Positions 44,550-54,076 of a DNA stretch of 64,000 nucleotides are shown here, piece by piece (the stretch's first letter is position 1; every line of letters begins with the position of its first letter). The position numbers and the translations under genes are program-made. The stretch is from Chrysophaeum taylorii. Lineage: Eukaryota > Sar > Pelagophyceae > Pelagomonadales > Pelagomonadaceae. The DNA lies in NCBI GenBank assembly GCA_029834535.1, contig JAQMWT010000044.1, positions 1 to 64,000 on the forward strand, read 5' to 3'. The notes under the pieces are model-generated. The model had not been told where the DNA came from. It worked only from the letters and a program-made list of their open reading frames with translations, and searched no databases.

Positions 44550-45204
44550 TCAGGAGGGCGTCCTCGATGATTTTCGGACGAGGATGGATGCGACCGAACC
44601 GAAGAAGAACGCGATTAGAGTTGACTGGATCGTGACGACGTTGAAAGGCATCGAAAAATCTGCGCGGGGTACTTTCACGAGGAGAGGGTATGAGTATCCG
44701 GTCGGCGATGTCGCCGGCGGGATCAGCATGTCGGACTCCGTCGGGAGGTACCGGGGTTCGAAGACGAGCACTACTTCCGACGCGTTCGCAAGGATACTCC
44801 CGTGGTCCCTGCCGCGCGGCGGCCGGAACTCGCTCCTGTCGAGGACCGGTCGACCGTCGGCCGTCGATTTGGAAGGAAACCACTTCAAAAACCACGGCAC
44901 CACGACGGTGAGCGGACCCTTCCCCCGCACCACGAGCCGGTAACCGCCGTGTTGCTCGATGTTCCGGTCGCGGGGGTCGGGGCATTCGACGTCGCAAAAC
45001 TCATCCAAGTTAAAGCCGCTATGCCCCGTAACCGTGCGAACGACGTCCATGTCCCACGGTACACTCTCTCGCGCCCGATCGAAGCGCTCGCGGTCTCCGC
45101 GGACGTCGAGCCACCGCCCCGCCCTCGACATGCGCACGGTCGCGTTCTCGACGGGCTCGCACGACACCACCATAGGGTAAGAGTCAAGAACTTTTTTATA
45201 CCTC
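44550..45204 (-). CDS. PIGT: GPI transamidase subunit PIG-T, C-terminal part only
   Basis: The minus strand is open from about 45204 to a stop at 44550 (about 218 codons). The end reads GYSYPLLVKVPRADFSMPFNVVT followed by a hydrophobic helix IQSTLIAFFFGSVASILV and a short basic tail. This matches the juxtamembrane PEPLLV.LPTPDFSMPYNVI and single membrane span of PIG-T/Gpi16. Upstream, VVRTVTGHSGF and VVVPWFLKWF match the VQRHVSGYGL and VPWYLRLY region. PIG-T is the ER subunit that stabilises the GPI-anchor transamidase. Full-length proteins have about 550-650 residues, so some 60 percent is missing. A TTCAATAG acceptor-like site lies at 45205, and 30 bases further a Helitron-like unit begins. 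No upstream exon was seen to 49.6 kb. Confidence 0.8.
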
Positions 45205-45235
45205 CTATTGAAGAAGTACATATTATAATAATAAC

Positions 45236-46296
45236 AAGTGCAGGCCAGTAAGTTCGCCAGTAAGTTCACCTGGTCCCAATCTCTAACCCCAGTAAGTTCA
45301 CCTGGTCCCAGTAAGTTCACCTAGTCCCAATCTCTAACCCCAGTAAGTTCGGCGTAAGCCCACTCGTGCTCACATCCACTCACCCCACTCTCCTTCGAGC
45401 TCGTCGCTCTCGCCTCCGCCAATCTAAGGCGCTTTGATCCGCACACGCCGCTAACCTTTGAGTTTACTCTTAAACCCCCAGTAAGTTCACCTGATCCCAG
45501 TAAGTTCACCTGGTCACTAAGTTCACCTAGTCCCAATCTCAAACCTCAGTAAGTTCACGTGGTCCCAGTAAGTTCACCTACCGTGCGCGTGTAGACGCCG
45601 GGAGGGGGCTTATCGGTATTGCGCAGCACGTGTGGGGTAGGGTGGAGTCGTCGACCCAGATGAGTATATCCTCGGGGATGCCGATCGACAGAGAGCCACG
45701 TAGAGCTGGACGTGGCAGAAGACGGGCTTGGGAAAGAGGACGCCGACCTCGCGGGGCGTCTGGCCCTGGCTCTTGGTGATCGTTTGGCGTCGGCGGGCCT
45801 TACGGGATACAGGTTGGAGGAGCCTCGGTGACAACGACACGATCGATCATGTATCTGGTACCGTTGCAGTGGCCGTGCGACGGGTCGAGGTTGCGAAGAC
45901 ATTAAGCTCGCGATCAAAGTCAGCATGCCGTTGGTTGTCAGGGAGTTCAAAACTCGACTGTAAAGAGCGAGGCGTCGTCTTCCGACCCAGCCTAGTCAGC
46001 CGAAAAGAACTCCGACGCCTCGTCTCCGGGAAAAAAAGGCCGCGGTCATGCGCGCGTTGTCAGCATCGACAACATCTTTTCGACGGGGCGTGAGAATGGC
46101 GCGCTGAAAGAGCCGCCGCGGGTCGTGGAAATAGTCTGCGAGGTCGCCGTAGACGGCTTGGAGGATCACTGTCTGGCTCTCGCGCCTACCTGATCCTTAC
46201 TCTCGCGCCTACCTGATCCTTACCCTAAATCGAGGGACAAACAAACAAACAGACAGACAGACAGACAGACAAACATCTGTCGATTAGTAGTTAGGA
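45236..46296 (-). mobile_element. Helitron-like unit E with helicase C-terminus
   Basis: Starts AAGTGCAGGCCAGTAAG 30 bases beyond the PIG-T exon edge. It carries the GTAAGTTCACCT arrays, the conserved block at about 45390-45480 and the antisense helicase remnant at about 45590-46150 (INKSQ-type motif here ITKSQGQT, then VGVLFPKPVFCHVQLYVALCR). It ends (CAGA)n, CATCTGTCGATTAGTAGTTAGGA-like at 46296. It is nearly identical to unit F, so the pair is a recent tandem duplication. Confidence 0.78.
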
Positions 46297-46297
46297 C

Positions 46298-47280
46298 AAG
46301 TGCAGGCCAGTAAGTTCACCTATCTCTAACCCCAGTAAGTTCACCTGGTCCCAGTAAGTTCACCTAGTCCCAATCTCTAACCCCAGTAAGTTCGGCGTAA
46401 GCCCACTCGTGCTCACATCCACTCACCCCACTCTCCTTCGAGCTCGTCGCTCTCACCTCCGCCAATCTAAGCTGCTTTGATCCGCACACGCCGCTAGCCT
46501 TTGCGTTTACTCTAAAACCCCAGTAAGTTCACTTGGTCTCAGTAAGTTCACCTGGTCACTAAGTTCACCTAGTCCCAATCTCAAACCCCAGTAAGTTCAC
46601 CTGGTCCCAGTAAGTTCACCTACAGTGCGCGTGTAGACGCCGGGAGGGGGCTTATCGGTATTGCGCAGCACGTGTGGGGTAGGGTGGAGTCGTCGACCCA
46701 GATGAGTATATCCTCGGGGATGCCGATCGACAGAGAGCCACGTAGAGCTGGACGTGGCAGAAGACGGGCTTGGGAAAGAGGACGCCGACCTCGCGGGGCG
46801 TCTGGCCCTGGCTCTTGGTGATCGTTTGGCGTCGGCGGGCCTTAAGGGATACAGGTTGGAGGAGCCTCGGTGACAACGACACGATCGATCATGTATCTGG
46901 TACCGTTGCAGTGGCCGTGCGACGGGTCGAGGTTGCGAAGACATTAAGCTCGCGATCAAAGTCAGCATGCCGTTGGTTGTCAGGGAGTTCAAAACTCGAC
47001 TGTAAAGAGCGAGGCGTCGTCTTCCGACCCAGCCTAGTCAGCCGAAAAGAACTCCGACGCCTCGTCTCCGGGGAAAAAAGGCCGCGGTCATGCGCGCGTT
47101 GTCAGCATCGACAACATCGTTTCGACGGGGCGTGAGAATGGCGCGCTGAAAGAGCCGCCGCGGGTCGTGGAAATAGTCTGCGAGGTCGCCGTAGACGGCT
47201 TGGAGGATCACTGTCTGGCTCTCGCGCCTACCTGATCCTTACTCTCGCGCCTACCTGATCCTTACCCTAAATCGAGGGAC
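46298..47280 (-). mobile_element. Helitron-like unit F, main part
   Basis: Same layout as unit E and nearly identical through the helicase remnant (about 46640-47200). After ...CCCTAAATCGAGGGACAAA, where units C and D continue into their terminal tract, the sequence instead enters a LINE segment (47281-48960). The terminal tract resumes at about 48961. Confidence 0.78.
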
Positions 47281-48960
47281 AAACTTTTTGACTCCAACGG
47301 CATCGTCCTCCAACGCCTCCGTCTTCCTGCTCGAAGTGGGGGTGGCGGCATTCGCTCCTGCGCCGACCTCAGCCCCGCCGCCTTTGTTGGCACGGCGGCC
47401 CAGGCCCTCCCACACCTCGTCGACCTTCGCGATCCTACGGGTGCCTTGGAGGTCCCTGGCTACCTCCCCCGCCTCACCTCGGTCCTGGGTGCCACTTCTT
47501 TTCGCACAGGTAACGAGTTGCACCGTTGGCACCACCTCCTCGCATCCGGTTGCCGCCTGGGGCGGGCACTCGAGACTGCGTGGAACGGACTTCGGGCTGA
47601 TCTCCGTACCACGCTGGCTTCTCACGGCGGCGCTGGTTCCGGCGACCCCGCCAACGTTCATCTCGTCGACGGTCCTCTCTCCCACGAATTCGTGTCCATG
47701 GGCGTCCTCGTCGACCCCACCATCTCGACACCCGTGCTCATACCCCAACTCCAGCGTGCTCTAACCTCCCAGCGCGAGACAGCTCGGGCCACTGCACTCC
47801 AGCGCCTTGCGGCCACCCTTCCCATCACCGAAGCACTTCGAGTAGCGGCGTCCTCATGGGATCGCTTCTCGACCACGTTCATCAGCTCGTGGCCCAGCTC
47901 TGGCCTTCAAATCCCCAACCGCTGCTGGGCTGAGATGTGTGCCCAGTACTTTGGCTACCCCTCTCCAGCTTGTTCGGGCCTCGTGGGCACTCGCATTCTG
48001 GGCACTGACGTCGTTCTCGACGCTCACGGCAAGGTGCTTCTCACGCAGGCCAACCTTGTCAACCGCGGAGGAGCGCGGACCACCTGGCATGACGGCCAGC
48101 TCGACTGCGTCCACGGCAGCGTCAAAGAGGCCGGCATCCCAGCCCTGTCCGAGGTTTTCGGCATCTTTGCTGACGTCGTCGCCCCTACCATTCGCACGCG
48201 CCTCTACGGCCGGTACCGAGGCAATCTCGCCCGACGTCAAGTCGTCCCAGACATCCTCACCACGCTGGACAACAAGGAGCAACTCTACGACATCAAAACC
48301 CTCGCTTGGGGTTCGTTGTACACCGCCCACGCCCTCCATCCCTCCCACCCGTCGCCTGTCGATCGGCGCGCAGCGCAAGTCCACTCCGAATACCTCGCTC
48401 ACGCCCGCGGCATCGACGCCATCATCCCCAGCCGGGTACAGCACCACCGCCTGGCTTCTTGGGCCCTGTCGAACAGCGGCTACGTAGCTACGGCACCGTC
48501 GCCGGCCTCGTCTTCGGTGCCTTCGGTGAGGCCAGCGCGGCGTGCCACGCTCTCGCCCAAACATGCGCAGAGCGCATCGCTGCGCGAACCTGGGTGACAA
48601 GCGGCTGCGCCAACTTCACAGAGGCAAAGGCGGCCCAAACTCGCCGCATCTACCGTGAGTGGGGGATCGCCAACGCATTAGGCCGGGCTCGCTGTGCCCT
48701 CACCGCCCTCACCCATGTCGCCGCCTCGGGGAACCCCGCCCAGGCCGCCCGATCCCAGCAGGACGTCACCCTTCGTCGCACATACGTCCGGCGGCAGCAT
48801 GCGTACGACCTACGGGCGGGGCCCGTCCTCTCTTCGCCTGCCCCACGCCTCGGCGATGACCCCGACTAGGTCCCGCGTACTTATCTCCGCCCGTCAGGCA
48901 CATCCCTCATACCCCACAAACCCACCCACATCCTTCATGCTCCCCACACACACCCCCCCC
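47281..48960 (+). mobile_element. LINE 3' segment: post-RT and C-terminal domain plus tail
   Basis: The + strand is open from the left edge and encodes LFDSNGIVLQRLRLPAR, CADLSPAAFVGTAAQALPHL and EVPGYLPRLTSVLG, the region after the RT domain. A C-terminal domain follows with KEQLYDIKTL and RAAQVHSEYLAHARGIDA (about 48270-48425), which looks like a PD-(D/E)XK endonuclease-type block (D..E...D-I-K). It then reads LRSYGTVAGLVFGAFGEASAACHAL (from about 48475) in the next frame, so one frameshift lies near 48450. The protein ends near 48869, with a C-rich tail to about 48960. RT motifs are absent, so this is a 5'-truncated copy. It is embedded in Helitron-like unit F. Confidence 0.75.
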
Positions 48961-49042
48961 TCTTAGCAGTCGACATTTAAAGACAAACAGACAGACAAAC
49001 AAACAAACAAACAAACAAACATCTGTCGATTAGTAGTTAGGA
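48961..49042 (-). mobile_element. Terminal tract of Helitron-like unit F
   Basis: TCTTAGCAGTCGACATTTAA, then a (CAGA/AAAC)n tract, then CATCTGTCGATTAGTAG and TTAGGA at 49042. On the minus strand it starts TCCTAACTACTAATCGAC and is preceded by A, the flank expected of a Helitron 5' end. Units C and D have the same tract directly after their ATCGAGGGACA. Confidence 0.7.
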
Positions 49043-49629
49043 TCTCGACCGGTTTCGGATGAATGGAAGTGTCTCCACTCGCACCAGCCTCTCTCTCGGC
49101 TAGGCCCTCGTTCGCCGTGTGGCTATTGGATAAATAAAATCTGCTGCCAATTTGTCCCGGCAACGGGAGGGATATGCGCCGTTGGCGCCACCGATGATCC
49201 TCGAGGAGGATTGATGGATGGATGCGCGGGACAGCACTCACTCAATATAGCTTGAGGGAGGCACCTCGGGCCGCTGCGCGATTGGTGGCTTCGCTTTCGA
49301 CCGAGGATGCGCGGCGTTGTGGGGGGATTGCTTCTCCACCAGCTTCTTCATCTCGCGTACGTCCTTCTCGACGCCGCGCCCACAGCTGCCTCGTGTCGCC
49401 GCACAAATGACGCGGCCGAGACTACGTCCCTCCGCGAGGCCATAGGTGGCGCCCCCAGCCGTCCGCTTGGGCCGCTACGACCCGTATCGTCGCGGTGCCC
49501 AGCGATTTTAATAAAAAACCTCTTTTCCTGCCACAAAAACCACCGCCCCGCAAGCCCATCACGGCGCCTGCGTGTGCTATCAGCCTCCAGTTTCCCCCTC
49601 CTCCTCCCTATCGATCGATCGGTAACCCT
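49043..49629. other. Upstream region of deoxyhypusine synthase
   Basis: No gene recognised. The last ~130 bases are pyrimidine-rich and run through a short GATC-rich stretch (ATCGATCGATCGG) up to the start codon. They probably contain the promoter and leader. Confidence 0.4.
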
Positions 49630-50887
49630 ATGGCATATGCGCCGTCTGTGGCCCGGGACGCCGTCCTCGCGACGTCGGACGCGCAAGAGATCATCGAAAA
49701 CCGCGCGACGGTCCGCGGGCCCGACCCCACCGCGGACCTCGACGCGATCCTCGCGGCCTATCGCACGACCGGTTTCCAGGCGACAAACCTCGCGCTCGCC
49801 ATCGAAGAGGTGAATCGCATGCGCGCGTGGCGCCTCAGCGATCGCCCCGAGAAGCCCGACGACGACATCAAGGGCGAGGCGCGGAAAAACGTCCGCTGCA
49901 AGATCTTCCTCGCCTTCACGAGCAACATGATCTCCTCGGGCGTCCGCGAAGTTATCAGATATCTCGTGCAACACAAGATGGTGAGTCTAGTCTGTTTGTT
50001 GTTGCGCGGGGCCGTATTATTGTGTGTCTGTGATGGATTTCGGTCAAGGCGCCTGCGTCTGGCGTCGCGCGTTGCTGTCTGCGACTCGGGTCAGAACACC
50101 GAATTTTTTTTGGCGGTTGTTGCGTTTGTGTTGTTGCTGCTACCCCACGTGATGATGCGGTCAGCCAAGGACCCGTCACGAGGTGTGAACGTCGTGTTAC
50201 CTCCAGGTCGACGTCCTGGTGACGACGGCGGGCGGCGTCGAGGAAGACCTCATCAAGTGCCTCGCTCCGACGTACGTCGGCGCGTTTTCGCTCCAGGGGG
50301 CCGCGCTGCGCCGCAAGGGCGTCAATCGCATCGGGAACCTCCTGATTCCCAACGAAAACTACTGCAAATTCGAGGATTGGCTCGGACCGATCCTCGAAAA
50401 GACGAAGAGAGAGACGCCGTCGACGCTCGTCCGCCGACTCGGATTGGAAATCGCCGACGAAAATTCTGTTCTCTATTGGGCCGCGACCAACGACATTCCC
50501 GTCTTCTGTCCCGCGCTCACCGACGGCTCGATTGGCGACATGCTGTACTTCAACAGCTACAAGAGGGACTTCACGCTCGATATCGTCCAAGACGTCAGGA
50601 AGATAAACGACGAGGCCGTCCACGCTTATTGCACGGGAATGATCGTCCTGGGCGGCGGTCTGGTCAAGCACCACGCCTGCAACGCGAATCTGATGCGCAA
50701 CGGCGCCGACTTCGCGGTCTTCATCAACACCGGCCAAGAATTCGACGGGAGCGACTCGGGGGCGCGACCCGACGAGGCCATCTCCTGGGGCAAGATCAAA
50801 ATCGACGCGGCTCCGGTCAAGGTCTACGCCGACGCGACCCTCGTCTTTCCGCTCCTCGTGAGCCAGACCTTCGCCAAGGGTGATTGA
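49630..50887 (+). CDS. DHPS: Deoxyhypusine synthase, two exons
   Basis: Exon 1 is 49630-49980 (117 codons) and exon 2 is 50207-50887, joined in phase across a GTGAGT...CAG intron to give 343 residues (human 369). The enzyme uses spermidine and NAD+ to place a butylamine group on the lysine of eIF5A, the first step of hypusine formation in the cytosol. Seen motifs: [20 protein letters not shown] before the intron, [50 protein letters not shown], then [20 protein letters not shown] with the presumed catalytic lysine at 271. It ends with [20 protein letters not shown] and [15 protein letters not shown]. All conserved NAD and substrate motifs are present, so it should be active. The start ATG follows a pyrimidine-rich leader, and no upstream in-frame ATG fits the family better. 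Confidence 0.97.
49981..50206 (+). other. Intron of deoxyhypusine synthase
   Basis: 226 nt, GTGAGTCTAG donor and TGTTACCTCCAG acceptor. Exon sequences on both sides join within the conserved stretch [17 protein letters not shown], which confirms the boundaries. It is the only intron I can define with confidence in the window. Confidence 0.93.
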
Positions 50888-50949
50888 TGCGCAATCTTTT
50901 TTCCTCGGAAGTAGACGGAACTATTCATTTTAATGAGTGAAACCAGTGA

Positions 50950-52650
50950 TCACGCGGCATCGCATGTCATGATACTAGACGGGGTGGTGTCAAAGATATG
51001 AATGTGCTGAGCGGAGGGTCCACTCGGGGGAGGGGGAGACAAACAGTCGCCTTGCGCCTCGCGGCGGCACTTCTCGTAGTCTAGCCACCTCGTCGCGTTT
51101 CTCACAAAAGAGCAATTTCCGACCACCAGCAGCAAGCAGCAAGCAGCAGCTTTGAGGTCTGCTTTTGCGGCCTCGGCGATTCGGTTGTTCCTACGTGCAC
51201 ACGTCTCTCTTCTCTGCGTAGACAACAAGGTTGCTTGTTTGTTTTCGCAATACGCACCAAAGACTGAGCAAAGCGCAAAGAAGAAAGGCTTCGCGCTATA
51301 GATTGAGTTCGGTTTCCTCTCCATTTTCAACAATGATTTCTGCCCTTCGCTCGGCGTCCTCGACGCTCGAGCTCTCAAATCTATGGTACAACAAAGTGTT
51401 TGGTTTTGATTACCAGCACTTCTCACAAATGCAGCAAAAGAACAACACAGCATAAACGTACGTACGCTTCAACTGGGAGAATATAATACCGCATCGACCA
51501 CCAAGCGTGGGGATGTCGTCGGCAAACAAACTGCTCGTATTGTAGCCGGTACCGCTTCAGCAGAAACTCGAAAATATAAGATCTAAATCCAGAAGCAGCG
51601 GCGCCTCGGTCGCCGGGTCGCGGAAGTCGTGCGTGACAGCGAACGAGTGTTCGTTCGCGAAGAAGAAGCACGAGGATGTCGCAGACTATAATTTTTTCTC
51701 GATCGGCCCTTCTGTTCCGCCGAGATTCATAAAAACCCCTCTTCTCGACTTGCTGCTTCAAGCAAACATGGACGAATTTGGCACTCAGACCGAGGCCGCC
51801 CACGATCACCGTCGCGGCGGCGATCTTGATGGCCAGGATCTTCTGTTCTTTAGTGCCGACGGTCTCGTAAGCTCTGATCGCAAGATCCCGGACGGCCTCG
51901 TGGAGGAGGAGGAAATCCGCGTCGAAGCTCTCCTTCCGCCCATCCTCGGATTCGTGTGACGCCTCAAAGTCCCCTGTAATTTTCGAGCGGCGAGCACGGA
52001 GAAAGCGGTGGCGACGTTGGACGCGCGGAGCACGTCGAGGCTTTCGATGATCTTCGTTGTGTCTTCTTTCAGGGCTGCGATGATCGCGTCTCGCTGCCGC
52101 CGTATCTTACAATCAAATTCTTCAGAATTCGTAGACAGAATTCAACGGGCAAAGGTAATTTGATCTCGAAACGGACCCCGTCCAAGACAGAAAGTATCGT
52201 GGCATTCAGTAGACCGCGCCCTTCGAAAGCGATCGCCGGGTCGGGCGTTTTAAGCGAGATCACCTTATCTCCCATGCTACCTCGAGGATACGGTCCTCGA
52301 CCTTGCCCGGCTCTCGGGGCACGTCGGACGCGCTCGTCTGCTCGTCGCGACTGGACGTAGTCGGCCATCGACTTGCCGGACTCGGCCGTGAAATGCCCGG
52401 CGAGGTTTCCGGTACGATTCGGCGTCGCGGAAGGCGTGGCCGACGCGCGCGTTGATGCACTCTTTTTGAAGACCGCGATGACGTCGTAGATTGAGAGGAC
52501 GTCGCGCTCAAGCACGCGGCGCTTGAGTTCGTCAAAAGAGGCATCGGCGTCGGCTTCATCGAAGTCTCCCATCTCGAATGTCGGGTGGCGCACGTGTCGA
52601 GGACGCCGCGGATGACGACGGCGTTGAGAGGTCGACACTTCTTAATTTTC
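50950..52650 (-). pseudogene. LRR-type paralog family, copy 2
   Basis: Best-preserved member. On the minus strand an ATG near 52574 opens MGDFDEADADASFDELKRRV, continues through SATPNRTGNLAGHFTAESGK and SMADYVQSR to GDKVISLKTPDPAIAFEGRG and LRILKNLIVRYGGS, about 168 residues in one frame. In other frames DAIIAALKEDTTKIIESLDV and NVATAFSVLAARKLQ (about 51975-52090) follow. Then come LHEAVRDLAIRAYETVGTKE and KILAIKIAAATVIVGGLG (about 51770-51880), CDILVLLL (about 51660) and DIPTLGGR-type sequence. The LRR-like RNNRIAEAAKADLKAAACC sits at about 51130-51205. It is shifted in frame at least twice, or spliced. Function unknown. Confidence 0.55.
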
Positions 52651-52829
52651 TTATTAACTTCAATAACTGGTTCAAGTTGGGAAACACCGAGAACCGAGCA
52701 CTCTTCTTGGAAGCGTCCTATTCAAACTTCCGTTGATTCCGGGCTTGATCAAACATCGGGCAGGGACTCAGCAACGAAACAAAGGGGGCGAACATAGTAG
52801 GGATGGACGGTGTATAATGAATGTGTCTT

Positions 52830-54001
52830 GTTCGGTGTTGTTACTCAAACGTCGTTACAAGTAAAAAATATTACGAAAAATTCCTTTACTTTACCTATTT
52901 TACTTTACTTTACCATTACTTTACAGTCGTCGTTTTCAAAATGATGATGGTAAAGTAATTTTTTTACATTGCAATTGTACTAAACTACATCGGTACGTCA
53001 CCCATGTCGACGAGTCGAGTTGAGCGACGTCGCGGGGTCTTGTAGACGATGTCTGCGTTACGGACCCCGCATGCGACGGCCAGGCCGAGTCCCGAAGCGG
53101 AGCAGTCGCCTCCGATGGCATATGCCACAACGCGGAGAATGAGATCAAGGGTGGTACTGCGACGGTGAGGAGGAGGACGGCAACGCCTTGATGCGACTGC
53201 GCCGGCGTCCGACTCAGATAACGATGACGACAACGAGCCCGACTTCTGGGCTGAAGCCATTCCGAAGGGCAGCAGCAACCTGATTAATCGGAGGAGGCGA
53301 TGCCGGAGGACTTCATGGTGGAGTTCGAACACGTCTTCGTGAAGCGCGTCCACGGTACGCTTGCACCATCGAGTGGCTCAAGGTCTTCGTGAAGCGCGTC
53401 CACGGTACGCTTGCACCATCGAGTGGCTCAAGGAATTTAATTCCTGACGACCTCTCGGATTCCTCCGACACCTCCAGGATTCCAAGCTCTTGGACATGAT
53501 GTTGCTCAACGTCGTCGGCAAGCTCTTCGCGCGAATAGAAGGCAACCAGGAGTACCTTCCAGACATCGCACGAGGCTCGAACAGCAATATCGGCGCGCTG
53601 CCTGCTGGACATGCTCGTGACCCTGCGCATGAACAAGGAGTTTGTTAAGTGCGCTCGAGACTAGTACGGCCACATCCTCAAGAAGTTCGAGTGCAAGTCC
53701 GAGATCATTCCCCTCGAAGAAAAAAACAAAGGAGACGAGACGATTAACCACACGAAGATTAACCATTTTAAGAGCCAGCGAGGCCGCTCATCACATCGCT
53801 GCTGCGTTGTGCTCCGTCGTCCCTGCACGAGGCTCCTGGGGCTGGATTAGAAATACGGCAAAATTAAAAATTTTCAGCCCGAGCAGCCTTTACCTTTACT
53901 TTACGCGCCACCCGGCTGCTGTAATGCTCGACTTTTACTTTACGAATTACTTTACTCAAAAGGTGTGGTAAGTAATGCTCGTTACATTACGAAACTGATT
54001 T
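52830..54001 (+). pseudogene. Decayed copy of an unidentified host-type gene between TTTAC-rich tracts
   Basis: + strand coding-like pieces in changing frames: SDSDNDDDNEPDFWAEAIPK (about 53212-53270), MPEDFMVEFEHVFVKRVHG (about 53300-53357), DSKLLDMMLLNVVGKLFARI (about 53478-53537) and CLLDMLVTLRMNKEFVKCAR (about 53598-53660), then KKFECKSEIIPLEEKNKGDE. A ~55-bp stretch around 53335-53385 is directly repeated at about 53385-53435. Tracts of TTTACTTTAC words lie at about 52875-52930 and 53885-53960, on both sides. It looks like a dead gene copy, and I cannot name the parent. Confidence 0.45.
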
Positions 54002-54076
54002 TGTGAGAACTGAAATGGGGATGAGAGAACTATAATGGGGACGTGGTGCAGGGGTAAGTGTCATAGCTTCGTCACA
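54002..54076 (-). repeat. Terminal repeat (3' LTR) of the copia-type element
   Basis: 75 bp, TGTGAGAACTGAAATGGGGA at its left edge and TCACA at its right edge, matching 58825-58899 with one difference. Preceded by GATTT, half of the target duplication. Confidence 0.85.

Noticed and set aside
47854-48600. A 248-codon minus-strand frame opposite the LINE segment
   Set aside because: It is the complement of the LINE coding frame, with no recognisable domain.
49955-50737. A 260-codon minus-strand frame opposite deoxyhypusine synthase
   Set aside because: It mirrors a confidently identified gene and crosses its intron without any sign of its own structure.
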